Made by a program: the position numbers and the translations under genes
The notes under the pieces: model-generated
What the model saw: only the letters and a program-made list of their open reading frames with translations
What the model was told of the DNA's origin: nothing
Database searches by the model: none
NCBI GenBank assembly: GCA_031258415.1
Contig: JAIRMW010000038.1
Location: 1-38,070, forward strand
Direction: 5' to 3'
Source of the DNA: Prevotellaceae bacterium
GTDB lineage: Bacteria; Bacteroidota; Bacteroidia; Bacteroidales; UBA932
DNA: 38,070 nucleotides
Shown: piece by piece, positions 20,695 to 29,842 of the stretch
Position numbering within the stretch: the stretch's first letter is position 1
Layout of the letters: each line of letters starts with the position of its first letter

Positions 20695-23022
20695 TTATTC
20701 TTCTTTTACGGCTCCGGTGTTCATATCTATCGTAACGGTTCGGCCGGCGGTGGTGGTGAGCGTCAGCGCCGGCGGTTGTTGCCGGACGACGACCGGCGTA
20801 TTCGGTCGGACGACGACCGGCTGTTTCGGCGTCAGGCGGATATTCCCCCGTCGGTCGAGGAAGCAGGTTGCCTTTTCGTCGCATACCATAATGTAATCGC
20901 GGCTGCCTGCCCGGAAGAAGGCCGGCGCACGGGTGAGCGCCGCCGGCGCCGTATACGTTTGCCAGCCTTCTACGGCCAGCCCCTTTTTGTCGTACGCCCG
21001 GACGGCTCTATTGGCAAAGCCGATAAATACCCGATACTCGCGGTCTTTATTATAATCGAATACCGCCAGATAGCGTGCCGGCGAGGGCAGCGCCAGCGGG
21101 TACAGGGCTACCGGATTGCCGTTGCGGTCTATCAGGTAGATTTTGCCGGCGGTAATAAACAGCATCTGTAGTTTCCCGTTTTTATAAAAGTCTATTTGGT
21201 ATACCGAGTCCTGAATAGCGCCGTCGATTTTTTGCGACCATAGCGTTTTACCCTTCTCGTCGGACAGGGCGATGACCTGATCGCCGTCTTGCGTCAGGTA
21301 CTCGGTCGCTTTTGTAGTATGATTGACGACCGGGAATTTCCGAAGGGCGGCGGCGGGGGAGGCTGTCGCCGGTGCGGGCGTAGCGGAGGGCGACGGCGTA
21401 GCGACGGGCGGCGGCGGTTTGGGTTTGCTTTTCGTATCGTAGACGGAAAAGAAAGTGGCATACAGTTTATCGCCCGACGGGCGCATTTGCAGCCCGGCGA
21501 CCTTGAAGCGGTCGTTTTGCAGGGCTTGCGCCCACCGGTTTTGCAGCGACGGATGGAGGAACGCGAGAATCTCGGCGTTGTAGGTCGCATTGGGATGCAC
21601 GAACAGCGACAGCAGCCCGCTGCTGCAATACGGCGACGCCGGAGAGTCCTGCAAATACTTCTTGAGCGGCGTATATTTTTGATGGAACGAGGCCAGCAAC
21701 TCCTTGTTGCCGCCGAAAATAACCCAGTTGTCTTTGACCGTAAAATAGCTGTCGTCCGTGTTAAACAGCTCGCCAAACAGTCCCGGCAGCAGTCCTTTGG
21801 CCGGATTATAATACAATCCGTCCGGGCTTTTCGGATCGACTTTCCATGGCATTCGCCGGTCGGCGGCAATGCCTTTCAGCTGTTCCAGCACAAACGTCGG
21901 GTTGGCGGTTTTAATCATACTCAACCAGCCGCCGTGTTCGTCGGGGATGCAGGCCAAGCCGATTTCCTTCACGAATAGCGACGAAAACAGGTCGTTGACG
22001 TTCTGGCTATACGCTTCGCCAAGCGTAATCAGGTTGTTCCGGTAGGGCGTCAGCATTTTATGCCGGTCTAAAAAATACTTGTAGCCGTTGAGAAAGCGGT
22101 CGACGTCGGCAAAACCGACATTCAGGGCGATCGCGGCGGTTTCGGGCAAAAGCGACCACAGCGTATTCTCGCCGCCATGCTGCGCCAGCAGCAGCGCCAG
22201 ATAGGTATTGTCGGTAAACGAGGGGAAAACAAATCCGTTCAAATGAATGACCTGCGGCGTTATTTCGCCGTCGAGGGCGGTCCAGTCGGCCAGATAAGGA
22301 ATGACGGGCATATAGTTGCGCCAGTAGGCGCTCCCGACGGACGTGAAAAAGGCGTTCATCGCCCGGTGATTGACAAAGAAACGGACGTCGGTGTAGGCGC
22401 CCGAGGTTTTTACAATGTCTTGAAATGACTCATTGTCGCGGAGCGAGGTATTACTGTGGACGTGGCGCACCGCGTTTTGCAGCAGCAACTGCGAATCGCT
22501 GAACAGCGCCAGCCGGTCGACCAGCGCCGCGTACAGCAGGGCGTCGCCCCGCCCGATGGTAGCGATAAAAGTCCCGTGGTACGACTGCTCCGACACCGGG
22601 CGCCCGCCTGTGTGCAGCAGCCGCTCCCATTTTTCATTCGCCCCGACCGGCGGCATCGCAAAGGCGTATAACGACGCCGTACTGTTTTTCCCTTTCGGGT
22701 GTACCGAACAAACCAGATCGGATTGCAGCGCTTCTCCGGCGGCGCTGTTGCCCTGAGCCTCCGCTTTAACATCCTGCAACCACTGCAAAAAAAGATGGTC
22801 GGTCGATACAAACCCCTGCCATCCTGAGGCGGGATTGGCAAAGGCGTCATGGAACAGGGAGGCCTGCTCGAAATAGCACAGGTAGAGCACGTCTAACGGT
22901 ACCGCCCGAATAATATCTACCCGGGGCGTATGCTGACGCCACTGCGACCGTAACAGCCAGAAGGCTCCGAACAGTACGGCACAGCTCAATACAACACTTA
23001 TAATCCAACGTTTCCTCCTCAT
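20695..23022 (-). CDS. Large membrane-anchored/exported hypothetical protein (DUF3352-like)
   Basis: 775 aa, N-terminal TM (RRKRWIISVVLSCAVLFGAFWLL); C-terminal beta-propeller-like segment (LYLIDRNGNPVALYPLALPSPARYLAVFDYNKDREYRVFIGFANRAVRAYDKKG). Confidence 0.65.
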   Translation of the reverse strand: MRRKRWIISVVLSCAVLFGAFWLLRSQWRQHTPRVDIIRAVPLDVLYLCYFEQASLFHDAFANPASGWQGFVSTDHLFLQWLQDVKAEAQGNSAAGEALQSDLVCSVHPKGKNSTASLYAFAMPPVGANEKWERLLHTGGRPVSEQSYHGTFIATIGRGDALLYAALVDRLALFSDSQLLLQNAVRHVHSNTSLRDNESFQDIVKTSGAYTDVRFFVNHRAMNAFFTSVGSAYWRNYMPVIPYLADWTALDGEITPQVIHLNGFVFPSFTDNTYLALLLAQHGGENTLWSLLPETAAIALNVGFADVDRFLNGYKYFLDRHKMLTPYRNNLITLGEAYSQNVNDLFSSLFVKEIGLACIPDEHGGWLSMIKTANPTFVLEQLKGIAADRRMPWKVDPKSPDGLYYNPAKGLLPGLFGELFNTDDSYFTVKDNWVIFGGNKELLASFHQKYTPLKKYLQDSPASPYCSSGLLSLFVHPNATYNAEILAFLHPSLQNRWAQALQNDRFKVAGLQMRPSGDKLYATFFSVYDTKSKPKPPPPVATPSPSATPAPATASPAAALRKFPVVNHTTKATEYLTQDGDQVIALSDEKGKTLWSQKIDGAIQDSVYQIDFYKNGKLQMLFITAGKIYLIDRNGNPVALYPLALPSPARYLAVFDYNKDREYRVFIGFANRAVRAYDKKGLAVEGWQTYTAPAALTRAPAFFRAGSRDYIMVCDEKATCFLDRRGNIRLTPKQPVVVRPNTPVVVRQQPPALTLTTTAGRTVTIDMNTGAVKEE

Positions 23023-23084
23023 CTATTTATTGAAAAAATCAAGTTGCTTTATTCCTTTTTTGAAAGGCGCAGGCAACAGGACTG

Positions 23085-23092
23085 CAAAGGTA
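23085..23092 (-). promoter_or_regulatory. TACCTTTG -7 box for the 20695..23022 operon
   Basis: CAAAGGTA on the plus strand, 62 bp upstream of the ATG. Confidence 0.55.
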
Positions 23093-23152
23093 CTAAATTT
23101 TTATATTTTAAACAGGCGATGGCCGTCGGCGGCAATGACCCGTTGCCGGGAG

Positions 23153-23411
23153 GCTGCAAAGGGTCATTGTAGCCTGCTGCAAGGGGTCATTGCAGCCTGC
23201 TGCAAGGGGTCATTGTAGCCGGCTGCAAGGGGTCATTGCAGCCTGCTGCAAGGGGTCATTGCAGCCGGCTGCAAGGGGTCGTTGCAGGGGGGCTGCAAGG
23301 GGTCGTTGCAGGGGGGCTGCAAGGGGTCATTGCCGGGAGGCTGCAAGGGGTCGTTGCAGGGGGGCTGCAAGGGGCCGTTGCAGGGGGGCTGCAAGGGGCC
23401 GTTGCAGGGGG
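23153..23411. repeat. Tandem array of ~11 hairpin-forming 23-bp then 24-bp units
   Basis: Five 23-bp units (GCTGCAAGGGGTCATTGCAGCCT) at 23153..23267, then 24-bp units (GCTGCAAGGGGTCGTTGCAGGGGG) from 23268; arms GGCTGCAA/TTGCAGCC. Confidence 0.92.
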
Positions 23412-23500
23412 CGGTCGTTGTCGTCGCTTCGGGAGGAGGACGATGGCCGGCGTATCCTGAAAAAGCGTTATCTTTGTTGTAAATTAAATATGTATTACGA

Positions 23501-24121
23501 ATGAAAAAGACATTGCTTATTTTTATTGGTGCTATCGGTATAGCTGCCTGCAATCAGCCCGCGTCGAGCGGATCGGCGGCGGGGACGGAGTCGCCGTTCG
23601 AGGGTTTTGTTTCCATCGCGCCGGGCGAGATCGGGGAGAACCCTTTTACGCGCATTGACGCCGCGTATCTGATTACCGCCGGCGACGGCGACGATTATAA
23701 TACGATGACGGCCGGCTGGGGTAGCTGGGGTATTTTCTTTAGCGAGCCGACGGCTACGTGCCTGCTGCGCGCCAACCGCTATACGCTGGAGTATATCCGG
23801 CGGACGAGGAGCTATACGCTGGCTTTTTTTGACGACGTATGGCGCGAAGAGGTGCTTTATTTCGGGCAGTCTTCCGGGCGTACCGGCGATAAGATGAAGG
23901 CGCATCCGCTTACGGCGGTCGTTACGCCGGCGGGGAATGTGGCGTACCGGGAAGCGTCGCTGATTATGGAGTGCGAACTGGTGCAGCTATCGACCGTCCA
24001 TCCCGACGATTTTTTTCGCGACAGCGACCGGGCTTTCATCGACGGGGGGTACGAGGAGGCGAAGGACTATCATAAATGGGTAGTCGGCAGGATTACGAAT
24101 GTCTGGGTGAAGGCCGACTGA
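23501..24121 (+). CDS. Predicted lipoprotein of the flavin reductase / flavoredoxin-like family
   Basis: Lipobox MKKTLLIFIGAIGIAAC; FTRIDAAYLITAGDGDDYNTMTAGWGSWGIFFSEPTATCLLRANRYTLEYIRRTRSYTLAFF resembles the flavin-reductase FMN-binding split barrel. Confidence 0.75.
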   Translation: MKKTLLIFIGAIGIAACNQPASSGSAAGTESPFEGFVSIAPGEIGENPFTRIDAAYLITAGDGDDYNTMTAGWGSWGIFFSEPTATCLLRANRYTLEYIRRTRSYTLAFFDDVWREEVLYFGQSSGRTGDKMKAHPLTAVVTPAGNVAYREASLIMECELVQLSTVHPDDFFRDSDRAFIDGGYEEAKDYHKWVVGRITNVWVKAD

Positions 24122-24153
24122 CGGTCTGATCCGGGGGGGCGGCGCGGGAGGGC

Positions 24154-24813
24154 TTAGAACAGCAGTCGCATCACCGCGTCCGTATCCGAGAAGTCGGCGA
24201 TGGTTTCCGGCGTGTAGGCGCGTACGGCGGCCTCCGGCAGTGTCGTGGTGAGGCCGATGACGCGCATGGCGGCGGCCTGCGCGGCGGCGAGGCCGGACGC
24301 CGAGTCTTCAAAGACGACGCACTGCGCCGGCGGTACGGACAGATCGGCGGCAGCCAGCAGGTAGCACATCGGGTGGGGCTTGCCTTCCGTAATGCGGTCG
24401 GCCGATACGACGACGTCGAACAGTTCGCGCAGGGGGAGCGTGCGGAAGACGATCGCCAGTTTGGCGTCGCCCGAGCTGGTTACTAATCCCATTTTGACGT
24501 TTCTTTGTTTCAATGCACGCAGGAATGGAAATGCGCCGGGAATGGGGATCATGTTCAATTGCAGATCGAAGCGGTGGCTGGCGGCTTCTATTTCCTTCCG
24601 GGTCGATATGGGCAGGTGGGAAAAATGGCGGGCGAGGATGCCGGCCAGCGTTACGCCTTTCACCAGCCGGTCGAGGCGGGGGGTGTCGGGGCAATAGCGC
24701 TCGCCTGTTTGCCGCCAGAAGACGTCGTACTGCGATTCGGTGTCGATGAGCACGCCGTCGAGGTCGAAGAGGACGGCGGCGGGGGCGGGATGTCGTTTCG
24801 TCGTATTATTCAT
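24154..24813 (-). CDS. HAD-superfamily hydrolase (beta-phosphoglucomutase-like)
   Basis: AVLFDLDGVLIDTES, GLVTSSGDAK, GKPHPMCYLLAAADL, VFEDSASGLAAAQAA. Confidence 0.92.
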   Translation of the reverse strand: MNNTTKRHPAPAAVLFDLDGVLIDTESQYDVFWRQTGERYCPDTPRLDRLVKGVTLAGILARHFSHLPISTRKEIEAASHRFDLQLNMIPIPGAFPFLRALKQRNVKMGLVTSSGDAKLAIVFRTLPLRELFDVVVSADRITEGKPHPMCYLLAAADLSVPPAQCVVFEDSASGLAAAQAAAMRVIGLTTTLPEAAVRAYTPETIADFSDTDAVMRLLF

Positions 24814-26995
24814 CGTATTTATTTTCCGTAAGGTGTCTAAAATGATTGACGACGGCTTTGATTTCCGCGTAGCTGTAGTCGGGGCCTAAGGCTTCCTTGA
24901 TAGACGAGGCGGCCAGCGGCTCGCCCCTGACGACCGATGCGACCAACGGGAGGATGACGTCGATCTTTTCCTGCGGCACAAGATCGGTAACGGCCAGCTC
25001 GCCGCTCGTTACGAATGAGGCCAGATGCCCTTCGATGGTCGATACGGCATAGTTTCGTTCGCGGGCGATTTCGGCCACGGTTTTGCCTTCGCGAAATAAT
25101 TGCAGGCTTATGCGCCGGGTTTCGCCTTTTTCGAGTCGCGGTTTTTTTTCGTCTTTCGCGGCTGCCGCCGCCGCGTCGTCCGGGCGGTGCAGCGGCGGCA
25201 GCGCCACGCCGTCGGCCATCAGCGACGTGTCGTCGTAGCGTACCGTGGCGAGGCGCGAGGCAAACCGGATGATGGCGCTTTCCAGTTCGCACAGTTTCCG
25301 GACGTAGGCTTTGGCTTTTTTCATGCGGACGACCGTCGCGATATGTTGCTGCAAGGGTTGCAGGAGTTCCGTATGCAGGGCGTTATGGAAATAGACTACG
25401 GCTTTGGTGCAGCGTTCTTTCAGCGGCGCGAGGCCGTCGCCGTTTTCCGCACGGCCGATGAGTTGTTCGAGCTGCTGCTGAAATCGGGCGGCCACCGCCG
25501 ACTGTTGCATGGCGGCCTCGTAGAGTTGCGCCGCCAGTTCATGGGCGCTTTGCAGGTCGTCGGAGATTTTAGCGGACGTCATTCGGCTATGTCCGGCTAT
25601 TAAATAGACTAAAGGCTGCCAGTTGAAATGGGCGATCAGCTGTTCGCCCCGGAAGCGGCGCTTTGCGATGTCGAGCGTTTGCCGGAGGCGGTCGAGCGGC
25701 GGTTCGGTGCGCGAGAGCGCCAGCGCATGGCTGTCGGTGCGAATACATTCCGGGGTTATCGGCGACAGGAGGGTAATGCCGTCGAGCGAGGTCGATCGGC
25801 TAAGCGCGACGTAGGCCTGCCCGGCGGCAAATGCCTGCGCCGCGTCGATCACTACGCGGTCGAACGTCAGCCCCTGACTTTTGTGAATGGTAATCGCCCA
25901 GGCCAGCCGCAAGGGGTATTGCCGAAAAGCGCCCAATACTTCTTCTTCGACCTCATTGCGTTCGTTGTTGAGCGTATAGCGGACATTCTCCCACGTTTCG
26001 GGTTCGATGCTGAAAGGTTCTTCGGCGCCTTCGGGGCGCACATAGATGCGGTCGCCGGCAATATCGACGATGGTCGCGATTTTGCCGTTATAGTAGCGGC
26101 GTTTGTCGCCCGTATCGTTTTTGATGAACATCACCTGCGCGCCTTTTTTCAGGACGAGGTTTAATTCGGTAGGCAGGGCGGCCTCGGGAAATTCGCCCGT
26201 GATGCTTCCGGCGAACGTCTGCGCCGGGAGGGGGATGGCGGCCAGACGGTCGGCATTAATCCGGTCGGCCTGATAATTATGCGTACACAGGATGATCGCG
26301 CCGCTGTCGGCAGGCGGCACATAATGCGGGCGGTAGCGCCGGAGGAGTTGCGCCCGGTCGGTCTCCGAGAGCTCGTTGTTTCGTACCCGGTTGAGCAGTT
26401 CGACGAAAGCCTGCTCTCGCTGCCGGTATACGGTTTTCAGTTCGAGGTAGAGCGGCGGCGCCTTTTGCAGGGCTTTGGCGTGGAAGAAGAAGGGGCTTTC
26501 GTAACAGGTTTTCAGCAGCGCCCATTCGTCGTCTTTGACCACCGGCGGCAGCTGAAACATGTCGCCGATATAGAGCATTTGCAGTCCGCCGAAGGGTCGG
26601 GCGTTTCGCCGGACAAAGCGCAGGGTGGCGTCGATGGCGTCGAGCGTATCGGCGCGCAGCATACTCGCTTCGTCAATAATGAGCAGTTCGACCTGCTGCA
26701 AGAGTTCCTGTTTTTGTTTGCCGAACTTAAACAGGTCTTTCACGCGGCTGTTAGGGAGGTAGGGGTCGAAAGAGAGCTGGAAGAGGGAGTGCAGGGTAAC
26801 GCCGCCGGCATTGATGGCGGCCACGCCCGTAGGCGCTGCGACGACGGCGCGTTTGGGCGTATTTTGCGCGATGTACTTCAGAAAAGTCGTCTTACCCGTA
26901 CCGGCTTTCCCGGTTAAAAAGAGGTGTTGCGAAGTCTGGTTTACAAACTCCACCGCTAAGCGAAATACCGGATCCTGATTGTCGATCGTCATCAT
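24806..26995 (-). CDS. PIF1/RecD-like helicase with C-terminal helix-turn-helix
   Basis: LTGKAGTGKTTFLKYI, LLIIDEASMLRADTLDAID, AWAITIHKSQGLTFDRVVIDAAQAFAAGQAYVALSRS; C-terminal HTH. The start at 27019 overlaps the promoter box, so 26995/26992 is preferred. Confidence 0.9.
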   Translation of the reverse strand: MMTIDNQDPVFRLAVEFVNQTSQHLFLTGKAGTGKTTFLKYIAQNTPKRAVVAAPTGVAAINAGGVTLHSLFQLSFDPYLPNSRVKDLFKFGKQKQELLQQVELLIIDEASMLRADTLDAIDATLRFVRRNARPFGGLQMLYIGDMFQLPPVVKDDEWALLKTCYESPFFFHAKALQKAPPLYLELKTVYRQREQAFVELLNRVRNNELSETDRAQLLRRYRPHYVPPADSGAIILCTHNYQADRINADRLAAIPLPAQTFAGSITGEFPEAALPTELNLVLKKGAQVMFIKNDTGDKRRYYNGKIATIVDIAGDRIYVRPEGAEEPFSIEPETWENVRYTLNNERNEVEEEVLGAFRQYPLRLAWAITIHKSQGLTFDRVVIDAAQAFAAGQAYVALSRSTSLDGITLLSPITPECIRTDSHALALSRTEPPLDRLRQTLDIAKRRFRGEQLIAHFNWQPLVYLIAGHSRMTSAKISDDLQSAHELAAQLYEAAMQQSAVAARFQQQLEQLIGRAENGDGLAPLKERCTKAVVYFHNALHTELLQPLQQHIATVVRMKKAKAYVRKLCELESAIIRFASRLATVRYDDTSLMADGVALPPLHRPDDAAAAAAKDEKKPRLEKGETRRISLQLFREGKTVAEIARERNYAVSTIEGHLASFVTSGELAVTDLVPQEKIDVILPLVASVVRGEPLAASSIKEALGPDYSYAEIKAVVNHFRHLTENKYDE

Positions 26996-27016
26996 TGCAT
27001 GCTTTAAATAAGGCTG

Positions 27017-27024
27017 CAAAGGTA
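27017..27024 (-). promoter_or_regulatory. TACCTTTG -7 box for the helicase/HAD operon
   Basis: CAAAGGTA on the plus strand, ~22 bp upstream of ATG 26995. Confidence 0.55.
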
Positions 27025-27061
27025 GTAATTTGTTTATTGATGCAATGAAGAAATGGAGTTA

Positions 27062-27103
27062 GAGGAGGCGGAGGAGGCGGAGGAGGCGGAGGAGGCGGAG
27101 GAG
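27062..27103. repeat. 9-bp tandem repeat (GAGGAGGCG x4.7)
   Basis: Direct reading. Confidence 0.9.
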
Positions 27104-27277
27104 TTAATGAACAATGAACCATTGGCCGGAGGCTATTCAGCCCTGACGGGAAATGCGCTCCGCAGCGGCCCTTCCTCTGTGCCCCTCTGTGCAACCTCCG
27201 TGTCCTCTGTGCAAGAAAAAGGGAACACAGAGCGCCCGGAGGAGCATAGAGGAACACAGAGCGTGTACCGCCGCAGG

Positions 27278-27304
27278 CCATTATTCATTGTTCATTATTC
27301 ATTG
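27278..27304. repeat. 27-bp repeat CCATTATTCATTGTTCATTATTCATTG (copy 1; overlaps the 3' end of the caspase gene)
   Basis: Identical to 36097..36123. Confidence 0.85.
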
Positions 27305-28780
27305 TTCATTGGGTTCTGTTTTGAGCAGTTGCCATTCTTTCCATTGTTCGCCCAATCCGTAGCCTCCCTGTACAGAGGGCGTTTGCTCTTGCCGGTTAAT
27401 GTCCCACGACGACGATTTGACTTCCCGCACGAGGTAGTCCGACAATTCCCCGAAGGTAACGTGTCCTCGCGTTTCTTTCAGTCGTTTCAGTAAGAAGTAG
27501 GTGAATATTCCATGTCCTTTTTCGCGGTATGGGTAGGCGGTTTGGGTACCTGTGGCGGCGCTGAATACGACTAAGTTTCCATGCAGCACGTCGGGGTTGT
27601 ATTCAATGGCAATGCCCCGTCCGTTGTGCAGGGCAGTCAAGGGCCCGGAGGCCGTAACGCCGCTGAAGCAGGCGTCGAGGAAGACGGTCGCCGACAAGGG
27701 GTTCATCGCAATGAGGTCGGCATAGAGGTCGGTGGTTTTCAGAGCCGTTTTGTGGAGGATGTCGGAGCAGGCATCGACAGGCAGGAGGAAGGTTTGTCGA
27801 TTGTCTTTGTCGGCCATGCCATGTCCCGCATAATAGAAGAGGCAGTGGACATTCCCGTTTTTGGCACGGCTCGATTTTCGGAGGAAATCGAGCGCTTTCA
27901 TCATGCTTCCGACGGTTGCGTCGCGGAGCGGCCCTCGACCGTAGACGTTGTTTGGGGGGACGCCTAATGTTTTCGTTACGTATTCGTAGAATGCCGCGGC
28001 GTCGTTTGCGGCAAAGAGCGTTTGCGGTTCATATTTGTAGTGCTCATTTCCGATAATGACTACGTAGGTATTCGTGTTGTCGGGCTCCCTGACGGGAATG
28101 TCGACGTCGACGTCGGAGAGTCCGGACGCCGGGCTGGTCGAACTGTCCGTCGAAAGCTGCCGGGCAAAGGCCGGCGTCGAGTCGAAGACCGGCGTGAGCG
28201 CCGGCGAGCGTATCGGGGGCCATGCCGACGGCATCCGTACCGGGTCGAAGCGGCGGGGGTCGCCGCTATAATACGTGTAGCGTTCGCCGGCGGCGGTTAT
28301 AAAGGTCAGTTTGCCAAGCCGGATGTTACGGTCGGTAAAATAGAAGTCGGGGTTCACTTTCCGTGCCAATTCAAAGTTCCGTTCAAACGCTTCGGCTTCC
28401 GTCCGCGGCACGTAGAGGGTAAAATCGCCGAAGGGCTCCGAACGGATCAGGAAAAGCTGGCTGTTGGCGTCGTAGTCGATAATCCGCAAGGGCGCCCATC
28501 GGACGTGCTGCCCGATCAGCTGTTTATAGGCGTCGATGGCCTCGCCGGTCAATTGGCGTATCTTTTCGTTGCGTTGCGCTTCGGTTACGCGCCGGCGGTA
28601 TTCGTCGGCCGATTCGTAGCGTCCCTGCTGCTGCCATTGCTCAATCCTCGGGACGACGTAGCTGCGGACATAGTCGTCGATCCCCAGTATAAACCGGAAG
28701 GGCTTGCTGACGGCGCTCTGCGCCTGCGCCAGGGAGACCGCTGCTACAAGAAAAAGAAGGATGCCCGACGTTTTTTTCAT
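27299..28780 (-). CDS. Secreted caspase-family (peptidase C14 / metacaspase-like) protease
   Basis: Signal peptide MKKTSGILLFLVAAVSLAQAQ; caspase-fold YVVIIGNEHY...VHCLFYYAGHGM (His codon 27821..27823) and SATVFLDACFSG (Cys codon 27668..27670). Alternative start 28801. Confidence 0.9.
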   Translation of the reverse strand: MKKTSGILLFLVAAVSLAQAQSAVSKPFRFILGIDDYVRSYVVPRIEQWQQQGRYESADEYRRRVTEAQRNEKIRQLTGEAIDAYKQLIGQHVRWAPLRIIDYDANSQLFLIRSEPFGDFTLYVPRTEAEAFERNFELARKVNPDFYFTDRNIRLGKLTFITAAGERYTYYSGDPRRFDPVRMPSAWPPIRSPALTPVFDSTPAFARQLSTDSSTSPASGLSDVDVDIPVREPDNTNTYVVIIGNEHYKYEPQTLFAANDAAAFYEYVTKTLGVPPNNVYGRGPLRDATVGSMMKALDFLRKSSRAKNGNVHCLFYYAGHGMADKDNRQTFLLPVDACSDILHKTALKTTDLYADLIAMNPLSATVFLDACFSGVTASGPLTALHNGRGIAIEYNPDVLHGNLVVFSAATGTQTAYPYREKGHGIFTYFLLKRLKETRGHVTFGELSDYLVREVKSSSWDINRQEQTPSVQGGYGLGEQWKEWQLLKTEPNEQ

Positions 28781-28855
28781 ATTGTTCACTCTACGTTTCA
28801 TATCTATTATCTAAAAAAGGGTGTCTATCATTCCGTATGCAAAAGGAAGTCTGCG

Positions 28856-29836
28856 TTACATTCGCACGAGCCGGAAGCCCAGCCGCGTGTCGGCGCTCTC
28901 CGGCGTGTCGGCGTTTCGGATCGTGAGGCGACAGTATCGGCCGTCGTCGTACCACGATCCGCCCCGACTGGCGCGATCCGTCCCCGTGTCGGGGCCGGTC
29001 GGATTGACCCGGGCGGACGCAGAATACGGTTCGTGCCAGTCGCTGCACCATTCCCAGACATTGCCGCACATATCGTAAATGCCCAACTCGTTCGGCTGTT
29101 TAGCCCCGACGTTGTGAGTGGAGCCTCCGGCGTTGTGGCGGTACCAGCCCACCTCGTCGCAGCGATGGCCGCCGCTGTATTTATACTTTTTGCCATACAC
29201 GCCGCCCCGAGCGGCATATTCCCATTCGGCTTCGGTGGGCAGACGGTATTTGTGGGCGGTCTGGCCGTTAAGCCTGACGATAAATTCCTGCACGTCGTGC
29301 CAACTTACGTTCTCGACCGGCCGGTCGTCGCCTTTGAAGAACGACGGGTTGGAACCCATTATATACGTCCATTGCGCTTGCGTTACCTCGTAGCGACCGA
29401 TGTAAAAATCGCTGAGCGTTACTTCGTGCACCGGCCTCTCGCCGCTATAACAGTCGTCGCCCTGCTCGTCCGTGCAGCCCATCCGGAAAACGCCGCCGCG
29501 CACAAACACCATGCTCATCTCAACAACCACCTTAAAGATGAATGCGCCGGCCATGATATTTTCCGCTCCGCAGTCCCACACAATCTGTTTGTCGCCGCCG
29601 GTTTGGTCATGCAGGTCGCCGGATATATGGATACACGGCTTAAAGACCTCGCCGTCGACGTCGGCGTATAAAAGCGACAGGTCAACAGGTACTCCGGTTT
29701 CGAGATGACAGGCTACCACCACCTTGCCGTCGATTAACTGCGCTTCGACGTTGCGTATGGTCTGCGCATAAAGCGCTCCGGGCAACCACCAGAGGATGGT
29801 CGCCCAACTACAATAGCTCTTCCATGGTTTTTTCAT
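28856..29836 (-). CDS. Exported SUMF1/formylglycine-generating-enzyme-like protein
   Basis: Signal peptide ending ALYAQT; FVRGGVFRMGCTDEQGDDCYSGERPVHEVTLSDFYIGRYEVTQAQW...YRLPTEAEWEYAARGG...GNVWEWCSDWH...RGGSWYDDGRYCR...LGFRLV. Confidence 0.93.
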   Translation of the reverse strand: MKKPWKSYCSWATILWWLPGALYAQTIRNVEAQLIDGKVVVACHLETGVPVDLSLLYADVDGEVFKPCIHISGDLHDQTGGDKQIVWDCGAENIMAGAFIFKVVVEMSMVFVRGGVFRMGCTDEQGDDCYSGERPVHEVTLSDFYIGRYEVTQAQWTYIMGSNPSFFKGDDRPVENVSWHDVQEFIVRLNGQTAHKYRLPTEAEWEYAARGGVYGKKYKYSGGHRCDEVGWYRHNAGGSTHNVGAKQPNELGIYDMCGNVWEWCSDWHEPYSASARVNPTGPDTGTDRASRGGSWYDDGRYCRLTIRNADTPESADTRLGFRLVRM

Positions 29837-29842
29837 AGTGAT

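Noticed and set aside
23153-23411. Possible CRISPR array
   Set aside because: 23/24-bp units are directly adjacent without spacers; no cas genes.
23190-23553. Several overlapping ORFs with Gly/Arg/Cys repeats over the 23/24-bp array
   Set aside because: Low-complexity translation of the repeat in multiple frames; period is not constant modulo three.
28022-29671. 549-aa plus-strand ORF
   Set aside because: Antisense to the caspase and SUMF1-like genes, both with clear motifs; shadow ORF.
28856-29836. Annotation as a sulfatase-modifying enzyme
   Set aside because: One canonical catalytic cysteine position is Asp and no sulfatase gene is present in the window.
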